In this document: in pieces, positions 24,641-34,033 of the stretch
How the letters are laid out: the number at the start of each line of letters is the position of its first letter
Numbering within the stretch: position 1 is the stretch's first letter
From: Deltaproteobacteria bacterium
Lineage (GTDB): Bacteria; Desulfobacterota; Desulfomonilia; UBA1062
Length of the DNA stretch: 64,000 nucleotides
Direction of reading: 5' to 3'
NCBI GenBank assembly: GCA_018434685.1
Contig: JAHDOV010000003.1
Span: 340,302 to 404,301 of the forward strand
Notes under the pieces: generated by a model
Database searches by the model: none
Told to the model about the DNA's origin: nothing
Seen by the model: only the letters and a program-made list of their open reading frames with translations
Translations under genes and position numbers: made by a program

Positions 24641-25747
24641 TCACTGGCCCCATGAGCGGTCAAAGGGCATGCCGAGACTGGTTGCCACATCAGGGTGGGT
24701 GAGCGATCCTTGATAAACGTTTACCCCCCGTCTCAGCGCGCGGTCGTTCGACGCCTCTTTGATGCCCATGTTTGCAATCTTCAGCGCATAGGGCAGGGTC
24801 GCATTCGTCAGGGCCTGGGTGGAGGTCAGCGGAACCGAGCCCGGTATGTTCGCCACGCAGTAGTGAACAATGCCGTCCACCACGAAGATGGGGTCGTCAT
24901 GAAAGGTGGGGTGAGTGGTTTCGCAGCTCCCGCCCTGGTCAACGGCAACATCCACGATCACGGCACCTTTTTTCATGAGACCCAGGTGTGCCCTGGTGAT
25001 GATCCTGGGGGCAGAGGCACCGGGTTTCAGGACTGCCCCGATGAGCACGTCGGCAATCCCGAGGCTCTGCTCTATCGCGTCCGGGGACGAGTGCAGGGTC
25101 TCCACGGAGTTGCCGAACAGGTTGTCGAGCCTGACGAGCTTTGCCCTGTCGATATCGAGGACCCGGACATGGGCCCCGAGCCCTGCGGCAATCCTCGCGG
25201 CATTCAATCCGACCGTGCCCCCGCCGATGATGACCACATGCCCGCGGGCAAGACCGGGTATGCCGCCCAGGAGAATCCCCCTGCCGCCGTAGCTCTTCTC
25301 GAGGTATTTGGCCCCCTCCTGGGGTGCCAGTCTGCCGGCAATCTCGCTCATGGGTTCGAGAAGCGGCAGCGTGGAGTCTGCTGTCTGAACCGTCTCCAAT
25401 GCGATGCCGGTAACGCCGCGTGCGATCAGGACCTTGGCCAGGTCACGGTCAGCGGCCAGGTGGAGAAAGGAAAAGAGGATCTGTCCGTCTCTGAGGAGCT
25501 CATATTCGCTCGGGATCAATTCTTTGACCTTTAAGATCAGGTCTGCCTTCTCAAAGACCTCTTCATGGGAGTCGATGCAGTGTGCGCCAAAATGCTCGTA
25601 TTCATCATCGCTGAAACCGCACCCTTGGCCGGCCCCCTTCTCGATAAACACGCTATGTCCGCATACACAAAAGGCCTTCACTCCTCCTGGCGTGACCGCA
25701 ACCCGGTATTCGCACCGTTTTATCTCAGTGGGCACCCCGATATTCAT
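24641..25747 (-). CDS. ald: Alanine dehydrogenase (second copy)
   Basis: 368-residue NAD-dependent alanine dehydrogenase, with [20 protein letters not shown] at the N-terminus, the dinucleotide motif [17 protein letters not shown], and [17 protein letters not shown]. It diverges considerably from the copy at 4082-5191 (for example CFVCG-type cysteines here: [10 protein letters not shown]), so this is not a recent duplication. The ATG at 25747 follows GGGAGGTGATT and fits the family start. It is alone on its strand, which suggests general alanine metabolism, while the first copy belongs to a dedicated cluster. Confidence 0.95.
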   Translation of the reverse strand: MNIGVPTEIKRCEYRVAVTPGGVKAFCVCGHSVFIEKGAGQGCGFSDDEYEHFGAHCIDSHEEVFEKADLILKVKELIPSEYELLRDGQILFSFLHLAADRDLAKVLIARGVTGIALETVQTADSTLPLLEPMSEIAGRLAPQEGAKYLEKSYGGRGILLGGIPGLARGHVVIIGGGTVGLNAARIAAGLGAHVRVLDIDRAKLVRLDNLFGNSVETLHSSPDAIEQSLGIADVLIGAVLKPGASAPRIITRAHLGLMKKGAVIVDVAVDQGGSCETTHPTFHDDPIFVVDGIVHYCVANIPGSVPLTSTQALTNATLPYALKIANMGIKEASNDRALRRGVNVYQGSLTHPDVATSLGMPFDRSWGQ

Positions 25748-25919
25748 GGAATCACCTCCCTGAAGTAGTATAATAACAGCTTCGATGGCAGATTGAACTG
25801 CAGGGGGTGAAAAATATCGGACCTGCGAGAAGACCGAAGACCCCAGGCCCGGCATGAAAAACGCACCGGCTGGGAGAATCCGGCGGGCAACCACCAGAGG
25901 GCCTCAAGGGTTATGCCTG

Positions 25920-25948
25920 TTGACCAAACCACCGTGGTATACTATGGT
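25920..25948 (+). promoter_or_regulatory. Possible sigma-70 promoter for the metallo-hydrolase gene
   Basis: TTGACC (25920-25925), a 17-base spacer and TATGGT (25943-25948). The spacer contains the perfect 5-bp-arm palindrome ACCAC-C-GTGGT (25928-25938), a possible operator. It lies about 70 bp before the ATG at 26018. Confidence 0.35.
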
Positions 25949-26017
25949 ATATCCATGGATCGCCTCTAGGTGATTGACGATCAATGGTTCATGCTTCAAA
26001 GGACAGAGGGAGGGAAT

Positions 26018-26641
26018 ATGCTTCTGAGCACGGTTGTGGTCACTGAATTTATGACCAATTGTTTTATCGTCGGTGACGATGTCACGAACGAGGCGATTGT
26101 CATAGATCCGGGAGGGGAATCAGAGAAAATTCTGCAGGAGATCGAGAAGCTGGGTGTCAAGGTTGTGGCCATCGTCAACACCCATGCCCATGTCGACCAC
26201 GTAGGCGCGCTGGGAGATATTAAGAAGGCCTCTGATGCCGAGATCATGCTCCATAACCTGGAACTGCCTATCCTGCAGACCGCATCGAAGATGGGCAGGC
26301 TTTTCGGGGTGAGCATCGACCAGCCTCCCGAACCCGACCGGTTCCTTGCCGACGGAGACGAGATCAGCTGCGGGAGTATTACCCTTACCGTCATAGAGAC
26401 CCCCGGACATTCTCCCGGCGGGATATCCCTGGTTACTGCCGATGGGCGGTACTGTTTTGCCGGGGACACCCTCTTCGCCGGATCCATCGGGCGGACTGAC
26501 CTGCCCGGCGGGGATTACCACACCCTGATTCAGTCCATCAAGACACGGCTCATAGTGCTGGGTGATGATGTAAAAGTGCTGCCGGGCCATGGCCCAGCCA
26601 CCACTATTGGCTCGGAACGCAGATACAACCCATTTCTCTAA
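26018..26641 (+). CDS. Metallo-beta-lactamase-fold hydrolase, glyoxalase II-like
   Basis: 207-residue MBL-fold protein. The metal motif NTHAHVDHVGAL supplies HxHxDH, the next His is in ETPGHSPGG, the bridging Asp in CFAGDTLFAGSIGRTDLPGG and the last His in VLPGHGPATTIG. This pattern is that of small GloB-like thioesterases (hydroxyacyl-thiol hydrolases) with di-metal centres. The start is set at MLLSTVVVTEF because GAGGGAGGG stands just before it. Substrate may be an acyl-thiol other than glutathione. It is followed after about 10 bp by a lipoprotein gene. Confidence 0.9.
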   Translation: MLLSTVVVTEFMTNCFIVGDDVTNEAIVIDPGGESEKILQEIEKLGVKVVAIVNTHAHVDHVGALGDIKKASDAEIMLHNLELPILQTASKMGRLFGVSIDQPPEPDRFLADGDEISCGSITLTVIETPGHSPGGISLVTADGRYCFAGDTLFAGSIGRTDLPGGDYHTLIQSIKTRLIVLGDDVKVLPGHGPATTIGSERRYNPFL

Positions 26642-26653
26642 GGGAGATTGATG

Positions 26654-27082
26654 ATGAAGAGATTTTTGCCCTACGCGTTGATTGTTCCCGTCGCGATTCT
26701 GCTGGTACTCTCAGGCTGTGAAAAGGTCAAGGAAACCTTCTCGCAATCATCTTCATCTGTGGAGATTAAACCGTCTCCCAGGTACCTGGACTTCAATGAT
26801 GTCCTGATCCCTGCCGATCTGATCAAGGACAGCAAAGACAGCGTCATCACGAACGGACACGGACGACTCGTACTCTCCGGACGCGTCCAGAGCGAATCCC
26901 TGGCCCAGTTCTTTGTAACCTCCATGTACTCCGATGGCTGGACAGCCCTGAACCAGTACAAGTATCAGAGCTCCATTAAGCTCTTTTTCAAGAAAAGCGA
27001 GAGGATCGCGACCATCCTGATAGCAGAGAATCCTCTCGGCACGAGGGTGGAGATATGGGTAATACCACAGGGGAAGATCTAG
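26654..27082 (+). CDS. Lipoprotein of unknown function
   Basis: 142-residue protein with a lipoprotein signal peptide (MKRFLPYALIVPVAILLVLS, lipobox LSGC). The mature part is a small alpha/beta domain with the stretches SPRYLDFNDVLIPADL, GRLVLSGRVQSESLAQFF and RVEIWVIPQG. The Met at 26654 has AGGGAG at seven bases; an adjacent Met at 26651 is equally in frame. It overlaps the start of coaBC by 28 bases. I do not recognise a characterised family. An outer-membrane or inner-membrane lipid anchor is expected. Confidence 0.75.
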   Translation: MKRFLPYALIVPVAILLVLSGCEKVKETFSQSSSSVEIKPSPRYLDFNDVLIPADLIKDSKDSVITNGHGRLVLSGRVQSESLAQFFVTSMYSDGWTALNQYKYQSSIKLFFKKSERIATILIAENPLGTRVEIWVIPQGKI

Positions 27083-28269
27083 GCACAAAAAATGTTCTGC
27101 TCGGGATCACCGGAGGCATCGCGGCATACAAGGCACCCCTGATCGCCCGGGGACTCACGAACCTCGGCTTTGAGGTTCATGTCATCATGAGCGAGTCGGC
27201 ACAGCAGTTTGTAACGCCGCTCACGCTCAGGACACTCACCGGCAGGCCTGTCTATTCCGAGATGTTCCCGGAGCTGCCGCCGAATGCCTGTGAGGTCGAG
27301 CATATTGCCCTGGCAGACAGGGCAGACCTCTTTCTGATTGCTCCGGCCACTGCAAACTGCATGGCAAAGCTGGCACACGGCATTGCAGACGATCTGCTCA
27401 CCTGTGTCGCCCTGGCTACCAAGGCGCCCATTCTCCTGTGCCCGTCCATGAATGTGAACATGCTCTCCCACCGGGCCACCCAGGAGAATATGCGCACCCT
27501 TCGTGCGCGCGGGGTGTCCATACTTGAACCTGCCATCGGCGAGCTCGCCTGCGGCTGGGAGGGCGCCGGACGGCTGCCTGAACCGGGCAGGATCGTGGAC
27601 GAGGTCAGGAGGGTGCTCTACCAGAAGGATCTCGAAGGCGTGAAGGTGCTGATCACGTGCGGCCCGACGTGTGAAGACATCGATCCCGTCAGGTTCATCA
27701 CGAACAGATCCACCGGCAAGATGGGCAGTGCGCTCGCAGAGGCCGCGTGTCTGAGGGGTGCTCTGGTGAAGGTGATCAGCGGGCCTGTAAGCATCGAGTA
27801 TGCACCATGGGCCGAGGTGGTGGAGGTGCGCTCGGCCCGCCAGATGCTCCATGCCGTACAGGAGGGTCTCACGGATGCCGATGTGCTCATCATGGCCGCT
27901 GCCGTTGCAGATTATGTCCCGAGTGTGTACCGGGATTCCAAGATCAAGAAGGGGGACAGGCTGCAATCCATTGAGCTCTCTTCGAGTCCTGACATCCTCT
28001 CTACCATCAGGCCGCTCAAAGAGGAGAGGTTCTTTGTGGGCTTTGCCGCGGAAACAGAGAATGTCGCTGATTTTGCAAAAGACAAGATGATCAGGAAGGG
28101 TCTCGACATGATTGTCGCAAACAGGGTCGGACAGCCCGGGAGCGGCTTTGCCTCCGATACCAACAGCGGGGTCATCATTACCCCGGAAGGGGTGCTGGAT
28201 GATTTCGAGCAGATGGGGAAAGACTCCCTGGCACACAAGATACTCGATTTCATAAGGGAACGATTGTGA
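27055..28269 (+). CDS. coaBC: Bifunctional phosphopantothenoylcysteine decarboxylase / phosphopantothenate-cysteine ligase
   Basis: 404-residue CoaBC (Dfp), making 4'-phosphopantetheine for CoA. The flavin decarboxylase half (about 10-190) shows NVLLGITGGIAAYKAP, EHIALADRADLFLIAPATAN, the PxMNxxM motif CPSMNVNMLSH and the substrate-flap Cys in GELACGWEGAGRLPE. The ligase half (about 195-400) has TCGPTCEDIDPVRFITNRST then GKMGSALAEAA and a C-terminal TGVIITPEG-like strand (SGVIITPEGVLDDF). The ATG lies inside the upstream lipoprotein gene, and the stop overlaps the next gene, so the three are probably cotranscribed. Confidence 0.95.
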   Translation: MGNTTGEDLGTKNVLLGITGGIAAYKAPLIARGLTNLGFEVHVIMSESAQQFVTPLTLRTLTGRPVYSEMFPELPPNACEVEHIALADRADLFLIAPATANCMAKLAHGIADDLLTCVALATKAPILLCPSMNVNMLSHRATQENMRTLRARGVSILEPAIGELACGWEGAGRLPEPGRIVDEVRRVLYQKDLEGVKVLITCGPTCEDIDPVRFITNRSTGKMGSALAEAACLRGALVKVISGPVSIEYAPWAEVVEVRSARQMLHAVQEGLTDADVLIMAAAVADYVPSVYRDSKIKKGDRLQSIELSSSPDILSTIRPLKEERFFVGFAAETENVADFAKDKMIRKGLDMIVANRVGQPGSGFASDTNSGVIITPEGVLDDFEQMGKDSLAHKILDFIRERL

Positions 28270-28922
28270 GAGACCTCATAGCACAGGTCTTGCGCGATGA
28301 AGCCCTCTGGGTGGGCAGATTCCTCATCCTTGGGCAGCCCTCTGATTGCTCTGAACCGGTTCCTGATCTGGCTGCCATCCGTAAGGCCATGGGCGAATGT
28401 GAACGGTGTGGTCTGTGCCGGACACGAAAGAACATCGTCTTCGGTCAGGGCAATGCCAGGGCCGAGCTCATGTTCGTCGGAGAGGCCCCTGGTGCAGTCG
28501 AGGATGAGACCGGCAGACCGTTTGTCGGTCCTGCCGGGAACCTCCTCACCGACATTATCGAAAAGGGCATGGGACTCAAGAGGGACGAGGTCTATATCGC
28601 CAATATCCTCAAGTGCAGGCCTCCGGGCAATCGGGATCCCGAGCCGGAGGAGGTGGAGCAGTGTATCGGATTCCTGGATGCCCAGATAAGGGCCGTTGCG
28701 CCGAAGATTATCGTTGCCCTGGGAAGGATCGCCGCACAGAACCTTCTGGAGACGGCGACACCCATAAGCCGGTTGCGGGGGGTGTTCCACGAGTACAAGG
28801 GTGTTGCGCTGATGCCCACCTTCCACCCGAGTTATCTCCTGCAAAATCCATCAAAAAAGAGGGATGTATGGGAAGATATACAGAAAGTAATGGAGTATCT
28901 GCATATTCCGCGGCCACATTAG
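28266..28922 (+). CDS. Family 4 uracil-DNA glycosylase (Fe-S type)
   Basis: 218-residue UDG of the type 4/5 group. Motif 1 is FVGEAPGAVEDETGRPFVGP (GExPG), motif 3 is HPSYLL near the C-terminus. Cluster-ligand cysteines are visible in CERCGLCRTRK and IANILKCRPPGNRDPEPEE, with another Cys about 15 residues on. It excises uracil from DNA. Start is GTG at 28266, overlapping the coaBC stop. The 3' end overlaps the beginning of the NfeD gene by 55 bases. Confidence 0.93.
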   Translation: MRDLIAQVLRDEALWVGRFLILGQPSDCSEPVPDLAAIRKAMGECERCGLCRTRKNIVFGQGNARAELMFVGEAPGAVEDETGRPFVGPAGNLLTDIIEKGMGLKRDEVYIANILKCRPPGNRDPEPEEVEQCIGFLDAQIRAVAPKIIVALGRIAAQNLLETATPISRLRGVFHEYKGVALMPTFHPSYLLQNPSKKRDVWEDIQKVMEYLHIPRPH

Positions 28923-30238
28923 GGGAGTATATCGTCCTTTTCTGTGCTGCCCTGATCCTCATTCCCCACATGCTCTGGGCATCGGAGATTCTTGTCGTGG
29001 AGGTGAAAGATGCCATCAGCCCTCCCATTGCCTCATATCTTATCGAGAACATCGACGAGGCCTTTGCCAGGGACATGAGCGCCATCGTCATTCGTCTCGA
29101 CACGCCCGGGGGGCTCGATACCGCCATGCGGGATATTATCCAGCGGGAGATGAACGCGAATATCCCGGTCATTGTCTATGTCTCGCCCAAGGGCGCCCGT
29201 GCAGCCTCTGCCGGTGCGATCATCACCCTGGCAGCGGATATTGCGGCCATGGCGCCGGGCACGAACATCGGGGCGGCCCATCCGGTCAACATCGGCAAGA
29301 CCGAGGACAAGGAGGGGCAGAGCGATACCATGGTGGAGAAGGTCACGAACGATGCCGTGGCATATGCCCGGAGCATTGCGAAGGAGCGCGGCAGGAACGA
29401 GCAGTGGGCCGAGGACGCCGTTCGCAAGAGCATCTCCACGCCGGCGAATGAGGCCCTCGATCTGGGAGTGGTTGACATCGTGGCGGAGAATATGGACGAC
29501 CTCCTTGCCCAACTTGACGGCCGAGTGGTCAAGAAGAACTCGAGTACGTTTACGCTCAGCACGAAAGACGTGCTCCTCATCGAAAACCCCATGGGGCTGA
29601 GGTATCGGCTGCTGGCCGCCATATCCAATCCCAATGTGGCCTACATCCTCATGCTTATCGGGCTTGCCGGCATCTACTTCGAACTCTCGAGCCCCGGTGC
29701 GATCCTGCCCGGGGTCATCGGCGGCATATCGCTCATCCTCGCGTTCTTCGCATTCCAGACCCTGCCGGTGAATTTCGCCGGTGTGGCCCTGATCATCCTG
29801 GCGGTCATCCTCTTCATCGCCGAGATCAAGGTGCCCAGTTTCGGTCTGCTCACCGTGGGAGGGGTCGTGTCCATGGTCCTGGGCTCCATTCTGCTGTTTA
29901 GGACCCCGGAACTCTATGCGCAGGTATCGCTCCTGGTGATCCTGCCGATAACGCTCTTCTTTGCGGCATTCTTCGTGGCGTGCCTCTACCTCATCGTGAA
30001 GGTGCACAGGACTGCCCCCAGGAGCGGCACCGGGAGCATGAAAGGCGAACATGCCGAGGTCTATACCTGGGATGGCCGGGGCAGGGGCAAGGTCTTCTGT
30101 CACGGGGAATACTGGAACGCCCAGGGCCCAGCCGTGCTCAATCCGGGGGACCGGGTGGAGGTGGTGGATCTCGCCGGGATGGATCTCGTGGTCAGATCAG
30201 TTGCTGAAAAAGAGGATCCCCGAGACACGAGCCAATGA
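28868..30238 (+). CDS. NfeD-family membrane-bound ClpP-class serine protease
   Basis: 456-residue long-form NfeD protein. An N-terminal signal/TM (about 20-40) precedes a ClpP-like domain (about 42-240) with DTPGGLDTAMRDIIQREM, the catalytic Ser in PKGARAASAGAIIT, GTNIGAAHPV and a Lys further on. About four membrane spans follow (roughly 250-390, AYILMLIGLAGIYFELSSPG), and the C-terminus is the NfeD OB-fold (GEHAEVYTW ... DRVEVVDLAGMDLVV). Such proteins cut stomatin-like membrane proteins; no stomatin gene adjoins here. The start is inferred from the signal sequence and is uncertain. The stop overlaps mnmA (ATGA). Confidence 0.9.
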   Translation: MGRYTESNGVSAYSAATLGEYIVLFCAALILIPHMLWASEILVVEVKDAISPPIASYLIENIDEAFARDMSAIVIRLDTPGGLDTAMRDIIQREMNANIPVIVYVSPKGARAASAGAIITLAADIAAMAPGTNIGAAHPVNIGKTEDKEGQSDTMVEKVTNDAVAYARSIAKERGRNEQWAEDAVRKSISTPANEALDLGVVDIVAENMDDLLAQLDGRVVKKNSSTFTLSTKDVLLIENPMGLRYRLLAAISNPNVAYILMLIGLAGIYFELSSPGAILPGVIGGISLILAFFAFQTLPVNFAGVALIILAVILFIAEIKVPSFGLLTVGGVVSMVLGSILLFRTPELYAQVSLLVILPITLFFAAFFVACLYLIVKVHRTAPRSGTGSMKGEHAEVYTWDGRGRGKVFCHGEYWNAQGPAVLNPGDRVEVVDLAGMDLVVRSVAEKEDPRDTSQ

Positions 30239-31272
30239 TCGCAGTGGGACTTTCCGGCGGTGCCGACTCTGCAGCCGCAGCCATCGTTCTGCACGAATCC
30301 GGATTGCCGGTCTGCGGCATGACCGCATGGTTCGGGGAATCCAATCCCTCGGCACACCATCTGGACCGGGCAGCGTATATCTGCCGTTACCTGGGCATGG
30401 AACATCACGTGATCGATGTCAGGAGAGAGTTCGAATCCATCAAGAGATATTTCTGCGATGAATACCTTGCAGGTGGCACCCCGAACCCGTGCATTATCTG
30501 CAACAGGGACATCAAGTTCGATGTGCTCTCCGAGCGGGCACGGCAGTTCGGGGCAGATACCATTGCCACGGGGCACTACGTGAAAAAGGGGTACGATGCG
30601 GGGAGATACTATGTTGCACGGGCCCGTGAGAAGAATTCGCAGGAATACTTTCTCGGCCTCCTGCCCCAGGAGGCCCTTGAGCGGAGCATGTTTCCGCTGG
30701 ACGACATGTCCAAGGCGGATGCACACGCACTTATTGAGAAGAGCGGGCTTACAATCCCGAGAAATGAGACCTCCCAGGATGTGTGTTTTATCGATTCCGG
30801 CGGATACGTGCTTTTTATCCGGTCTTATGCAGGCTATCAACCAGTGCCCGGGCCTGTCCTGAACAGGAAGGGCAGGGTCATCGGACAGCACAGAGGGGCT
30901 CTGTACTATACCATAGGGCAGAGGAAGGGCCTTGGCATGGGGTTCGGGAAGAAGGTGTACGTGCTCGGCATCGATCCGGCATTGAACACCGTCACCGTGG
31001 GGAGCCTGGGTGAATGGCCGTACCGGGGGTTTATCCTCGAGAAGGTCAATTACATGAGGATACCGTATATCGAAGGGCCCCTGGAGGCACTGGTAAAGGT
31101 GAGGTATCGCCAGGAGGGAGAGGAGGCACGGATCGAGCCCCGAGCCGGCGGCGGGCTCACGGTGCACTACCGGGGCCTGTTTTCACCCGGTCAGCTCGCC
31201 GTGGTGTATGACCCCGACAGCGCGGTGCTGTGTGCGGGGATCATCGGTTCGGCCTTCGGTCAGACAGGGTAG
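30235..31272 (+). CDS. mnmA: tRNA-specific 2-thiouridylase MnmA
   Basis: 345-residue MnmA that thiolates U34 of tRNA-Lys, Glu and Gln. The PP-loop is VGLSGGADSAAAAIVL, slightly unusual (Ala-Asp-Ser where Val-Asp-Ser is common). Both catalytic cysteines are present: TPNPCIICNRDIKF and SQDVCFIDSGG. The C-terminal barrel begins near GRVIGQHRGALYYTIGQRKG. The ATG overlaps the nfeD stop, so it is probably in the coaBC-udg-nfeD-mnmA transcript. Confidence 0.94.
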   Translation: MIAVGLSGGADSAAAAIVLHESGLPVCGMTAWFGESNPSAHHLDRAAYICRYLGMEHHVIDVRREFESIKRYFCDEYLAGGTPNPCIICNRDIKFDVLSERARQFGADTIATGHYVKKGYDAGRYYVARAREKNSQEYFLGLLPQEALERSMFPLDDMSKADAHALIEKSGLTIPRNETSQDVCFIDSGGYVLFIRSYAGYQPVPGPVLNRKGRVIGQHRGALYYTIGQRKGLGMGFGKKVYVLGIDPALNTVTVGSLGEWPYRGFILEKVNYMRIPYIEGPLEALVKVRYRQEGEEARIEPRAGGGLTVHYRGLFSPGQLAVVYDPDSAVLCAGIIGSAFGQTG

Positions 31273-31353
31273 AAGAATTTTCACGGCAGGAGCAGGCCGG
31301 GGGTATCAGGGACGTTCCTTACCTGCGCCGGCACCGTGCCCGGACAGGATGCG

Positions 31354-31920
31354 ATGGAGATTGTACTGAAGCTCGTTCTTGTTGTCTTTCTGGTTCTCTT
31401 CGTGGTGCTGTTTATCTTTTCCCTGGTCGTGCTCGCGATACATCACAAGACAGGGGGCGCGCTCTTTGTCCCCACGCCCAAGGTCATGATACGGGAGTTG
31501 ATCCGGTCCATAGACTTTTCCTCCTTCCACGACATCAGGGAGCTCGGATGCGGGGACGGGAGATTCATCCGGGCTGTCGAGCAGGGCTACGGCGTTACCG
31601 TCACGGGCTATGAGATAAATCCCCTGGCCTTCATGGTCTCTTATCTGATGCTCTGGAACAGGAGATCCCGGGTGCTGTTCAGGAGCTTCTGGGAAGAAGA
31701 CCTCTCTGGTGTGGACTGTATCTACTGCTACCTCTTCCCCGATCTCATGGAAAGGCTCGGGGAAAAACTGGGCCGGGAGCTGCCCGAAGGGGCCAGGGTC
31801 ATAAGCTCAAATTTTCCCATACCTCTCTGGCAGGAGGACCGGATCATCAAGGCGCAGGACACCATCTTCGACGATCCCATCTATGTGTATGTCAAGGGAC
31901 GACACCTGCCAAACGGGTGA
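31354..31920 (+). CDS. Membrane-anchored class I SAM-dependent methyltransferase-like protein
   Basis: 188-residue protein with one strongly hydrophobic N-terminal span (residues about 3-30, KLVLVVFLVLFVVLFIFSL) followed by a Rossmann methyltransferase core. The SAM motif I is IRELGCGDGRFIRAV, the ribose-binding acid is in TGYEINPLAFM, and motif IV-like sequence is CIYCYLFPDLMERL. Similar short proteins have been annotated as class I methyltransferases without known substrates. The ATG at 31354 is preferred over a GTG six codons before. It is the last gene before a clear hairpin. Confidence 0.82.
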   Translation: MEIVLKLVLVVFLVLFVVLFIFSLVVLAIHHKTGGALFVPTPKVMIRELIRSIDFSSFHDIRELGCGDGRFIRAVEQGYGVTVTGYEINPLAFMVSYLMLWNRRSRVLFRSFWEEDLSGVDCIYCYLFPDLMERLGEKLGRELPEGARVISSNFPIPLWQEDRIIKAQDTIFDDPIYVYVKGRHLPNG

Positions 31921-31930
31921 GGCAGTGTCT

Positions 31931-31955
31931 CCTGACCGCACCAGGCACGGTCAGG
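31931..31955. terminator. Bidirectional terminator hairpin
   Basis: Perfect 8-bp arms CCTGACCG (31931-31938) and CGGTCAGG (31948-31955) with a nine-base loop, between the convergent methyltransferase and ClC genes. The right arm includes the ClC stop codon. No U-tract is present. Confidence 0.55.
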
Positions 31956-33768
31956 ACGTGCCCTTGGCGGAAAGCTCCAGGTTATAGGCATTGATGAGGT
32001 GACGTCTGGTGATCATGCCGATGACCTTTTTCGGGTCGGCCGAATCCACCACGGGCAGTTCTTCCAGGTTCTTTATGGTGAATTTCATGAGGGCGGTCTT
32101 CAGATCATCGCCGGGCATGACGGTTATCACGTCCTCCACGGCGATATCCCGGGCGATTACCAGGTGGGGCAGGAATTCATCGGAGAGAATCCTCCTGACG
32201 TCATGAATGTCGAAGATGCCCGAGAGGGAGCCCTGTGCGTTCACGACTGGGAAATAGGAAGACCTGCTCATGGTGATGAGCTTGACGATATCTTTGAGCG
32301 AGGTGTCTTCTCTCACAATGGAGACCTGGTTTGGTATCGTTACGGCATCCTCCACCGTGAGCCCCTCGAGCACGTCCATGAGAAACTCCCCCCGGTGGGC
32401 AGGGGATTCGGTACGGGACGGGACCTGCTTGGAATAGATAGTGAAGCCCCTGCTGAAGAGTATTGCGCAGACACTCACGAGCATGAGGGGAGGCAGGAGA
32501 CCGTAGTTGCCGCTCAGTTCGCATACCATGATCAGGGTCGAGATGGGTGTGTTGGCCACCCCGGCGAAGAACCCGGCCATCCCGACGATTACATAGGCTG
32601 CAGGTTGAGTGGCGATGCCGGGTGCGATGTGGTGCACGATTCCTCCGAATGCCCCGCCAAGCATGGCACCGATTACCAGCGATGGGGCGAATACACCGCC
32701 GCTGCCCCCGGAGGAGATGGTAAAGGAGGTCGCCAGGATCTTTGCAAAGGCAAGGACCAGCATCAACCCTACGGCCATTTTCCCGTAGATTGCGAGCTGT
32801 ACCCAGCCATATCCTGAGCCGAGGATCTGGGGATAGGCCAGGGCCAGGCAGCCGATCATCAGCCCGCCGATTGCCGGGCGGAAATGGGGGGCGATGGGCA
32901 GTTTCTTGAAGAACGACTCCTTCATGCCGTAGAAGATCTTGACATAGACATAGCCGAGGCCGCTGCAGAATATGGCGAGGATAAAGTAGAAGACCAGTTC
33001 TATGGGATCGCGGAAGACAAGTGCCGGGGTATGGAACAGGGACCCCCAGCCGATAATGGAGGAAAATACCGAGTACCCGACGATGGATGAAATGATTGCG
33101 GGGATAATCGCCTCATACTCGAAGTCGGCTTCACTGTAGAGCACCTCTGTGGCAAAGAGCGCACCCCCTAAGGGGGCACGGAAAATGCTCCCGATTCCTC
33201 CGCCCATGCCGGCAAGCAGCATGATCCTCCGTTCCTGATCGGTGAGGTTCAGCTTTGTCGAGAGATAGGACGCAAACCCCGCACCTATCTGAGCAATCGG
33301 TCCCTCCCTCCCTGCAGACCCCCCGGAACCTATGGTGATGGCAGAGGTGATTGTCTTGATGAAAGGCACCCGTGGCCGGATCTTCCCCTTTTTGTTGTGG
33401 AAGGCGTCGATTGCCGCGTCAGTTCCGTGCCCTTCCGCCTCGGGTGCCCAGGTGTAGACTATAAGACCCGTGATGAGGCCCCCCACGGCAGGGATGAGGG
33501 CGAGGTACCAGGGAACGCCGGTATGGAGAGAAAAGATCTTGTCTATGAGCTCTGTATGAACAGGTGACACGACCCCGGTAGATTCATTGATCGCCGGCTG
33601 GGTGAATGCGCCGGTGCGGACGAGGAAAAGATAATTGCCCAACTGGATCAGGTAATAGAATACAACGGCACCAAGGCCTGAAACTACGCCGATAATCGAA
33701 CTGATGGAGATCAGCTTGGTGATGCGTTTCAGGTCAAAGGATGAATTTTTCAGAGATTTACCCCTCAT
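31951..33768 (-). CDS. ClC-family chloride channel/transporter with CBS pair
   Basis: 605-residue ClC protein. The ion-pathway motifs are GSGGSAGREGPIAQIGAG (with the gating Glu of REGP) and SGGSGGVFAPSLVIGAMLGG, in a transmembrane region of about 20-430. A cytoplasmic CBS pair occupies about 465-600 (VSIVREDTSLKDIVKLI, VEDVITVMPGDDLKTALMKF, VIGMITRRHLINAYN). The selectivity Ser-Gly-Gly-Ser variant differs from the GSGIP of EcClC, as in several CBS-linked bacterial members. It would carry chloride or another anion across the inner membrane. It stands alone on its strand. Confidence 0.93.
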   Translation of the reverse strand: MRGKSLKNSSFDLKRITKLISISSIIGVVSGLGAVVFYYLIQLGNYLFLVRTGAFTQPAINESTGVVSPVHTELIDKIFSLHTGVPWYLALIPAVGGLITGLIVYTWAPEAEGHGTDAAIDAFHNKKGKIRPRVPFIKTITSAITIGSGGSAGREGPIAQIGAGFASYLSTKLNLTDQERRIMLLAGMGGGIGSIFRAPLGGALFATEVLYSEADFEYEAIIPAIISSIVGYSVFSSIIGWGSLFHTPALVFRDPIELVFYFILAIFCSGLGYVYVKIFYGMKESFFKKLPIAPHFRPAIGGLMIGCLALAYPQILGSGYGWVQLAIYGKMAVGLMLVLAFAKILATSFTISSGGSGGVFAPSLVIGAMLGGAFGGIVHHIAPGIATQPAAYVIVGMAGFFAGVANTPISTLIMVCELSGNYGLLPPLMLVSVCAILFSRGFTIYSKQVPSRTESPAHRGEFLMDVLEGLTVEDAVTIPNQVSIVREDTSLKDIVKLITMSRSSYFPVVNAQGSLSGIFDIHDVRRILSDEFLPHLVIARDIAVEDVITVMPGDDLKTALMKFTIKNLEELPVVDSADPKKVIGMITRRHLINAYNLELSAKGTS

Positions 33769-34033
33769 GGCACAAGCTCAATGGTCCAAGTGAAACATGT
33801 TGTCATACCCCACGTTCAATACTGTTCCCGCAACTCTGTGAAGAAGGCGGCATGAAAGGAATGCAGGATTCTCCCTTCCGGACAGAAGACCATGTATAAC
33901 AAGAAAAAAATATGGTCAAGCCTTGATCGGAATCAGCCCGCTGATGCCTGAACCTGTTCACTCAAGGCTCGTTATATGCTATGGGTAGGGTGCTAAGTGT
34001 ACGATGAAATACTATGCATGAAAGGTGTTCATC

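Noticed and set aside
27370-27387. Sigma-54-like TGGCAC...TTGC inside coaBC
   Set aside because: Spacing between GG and GC is one base too long, and it lies inside a coding region.
29033-30103. 356-codon minus-strand frame opposite the NfeD gene
   Set aside because: Low-complexity His/Asp/Arg composition, antisense to a clear membrane protease.
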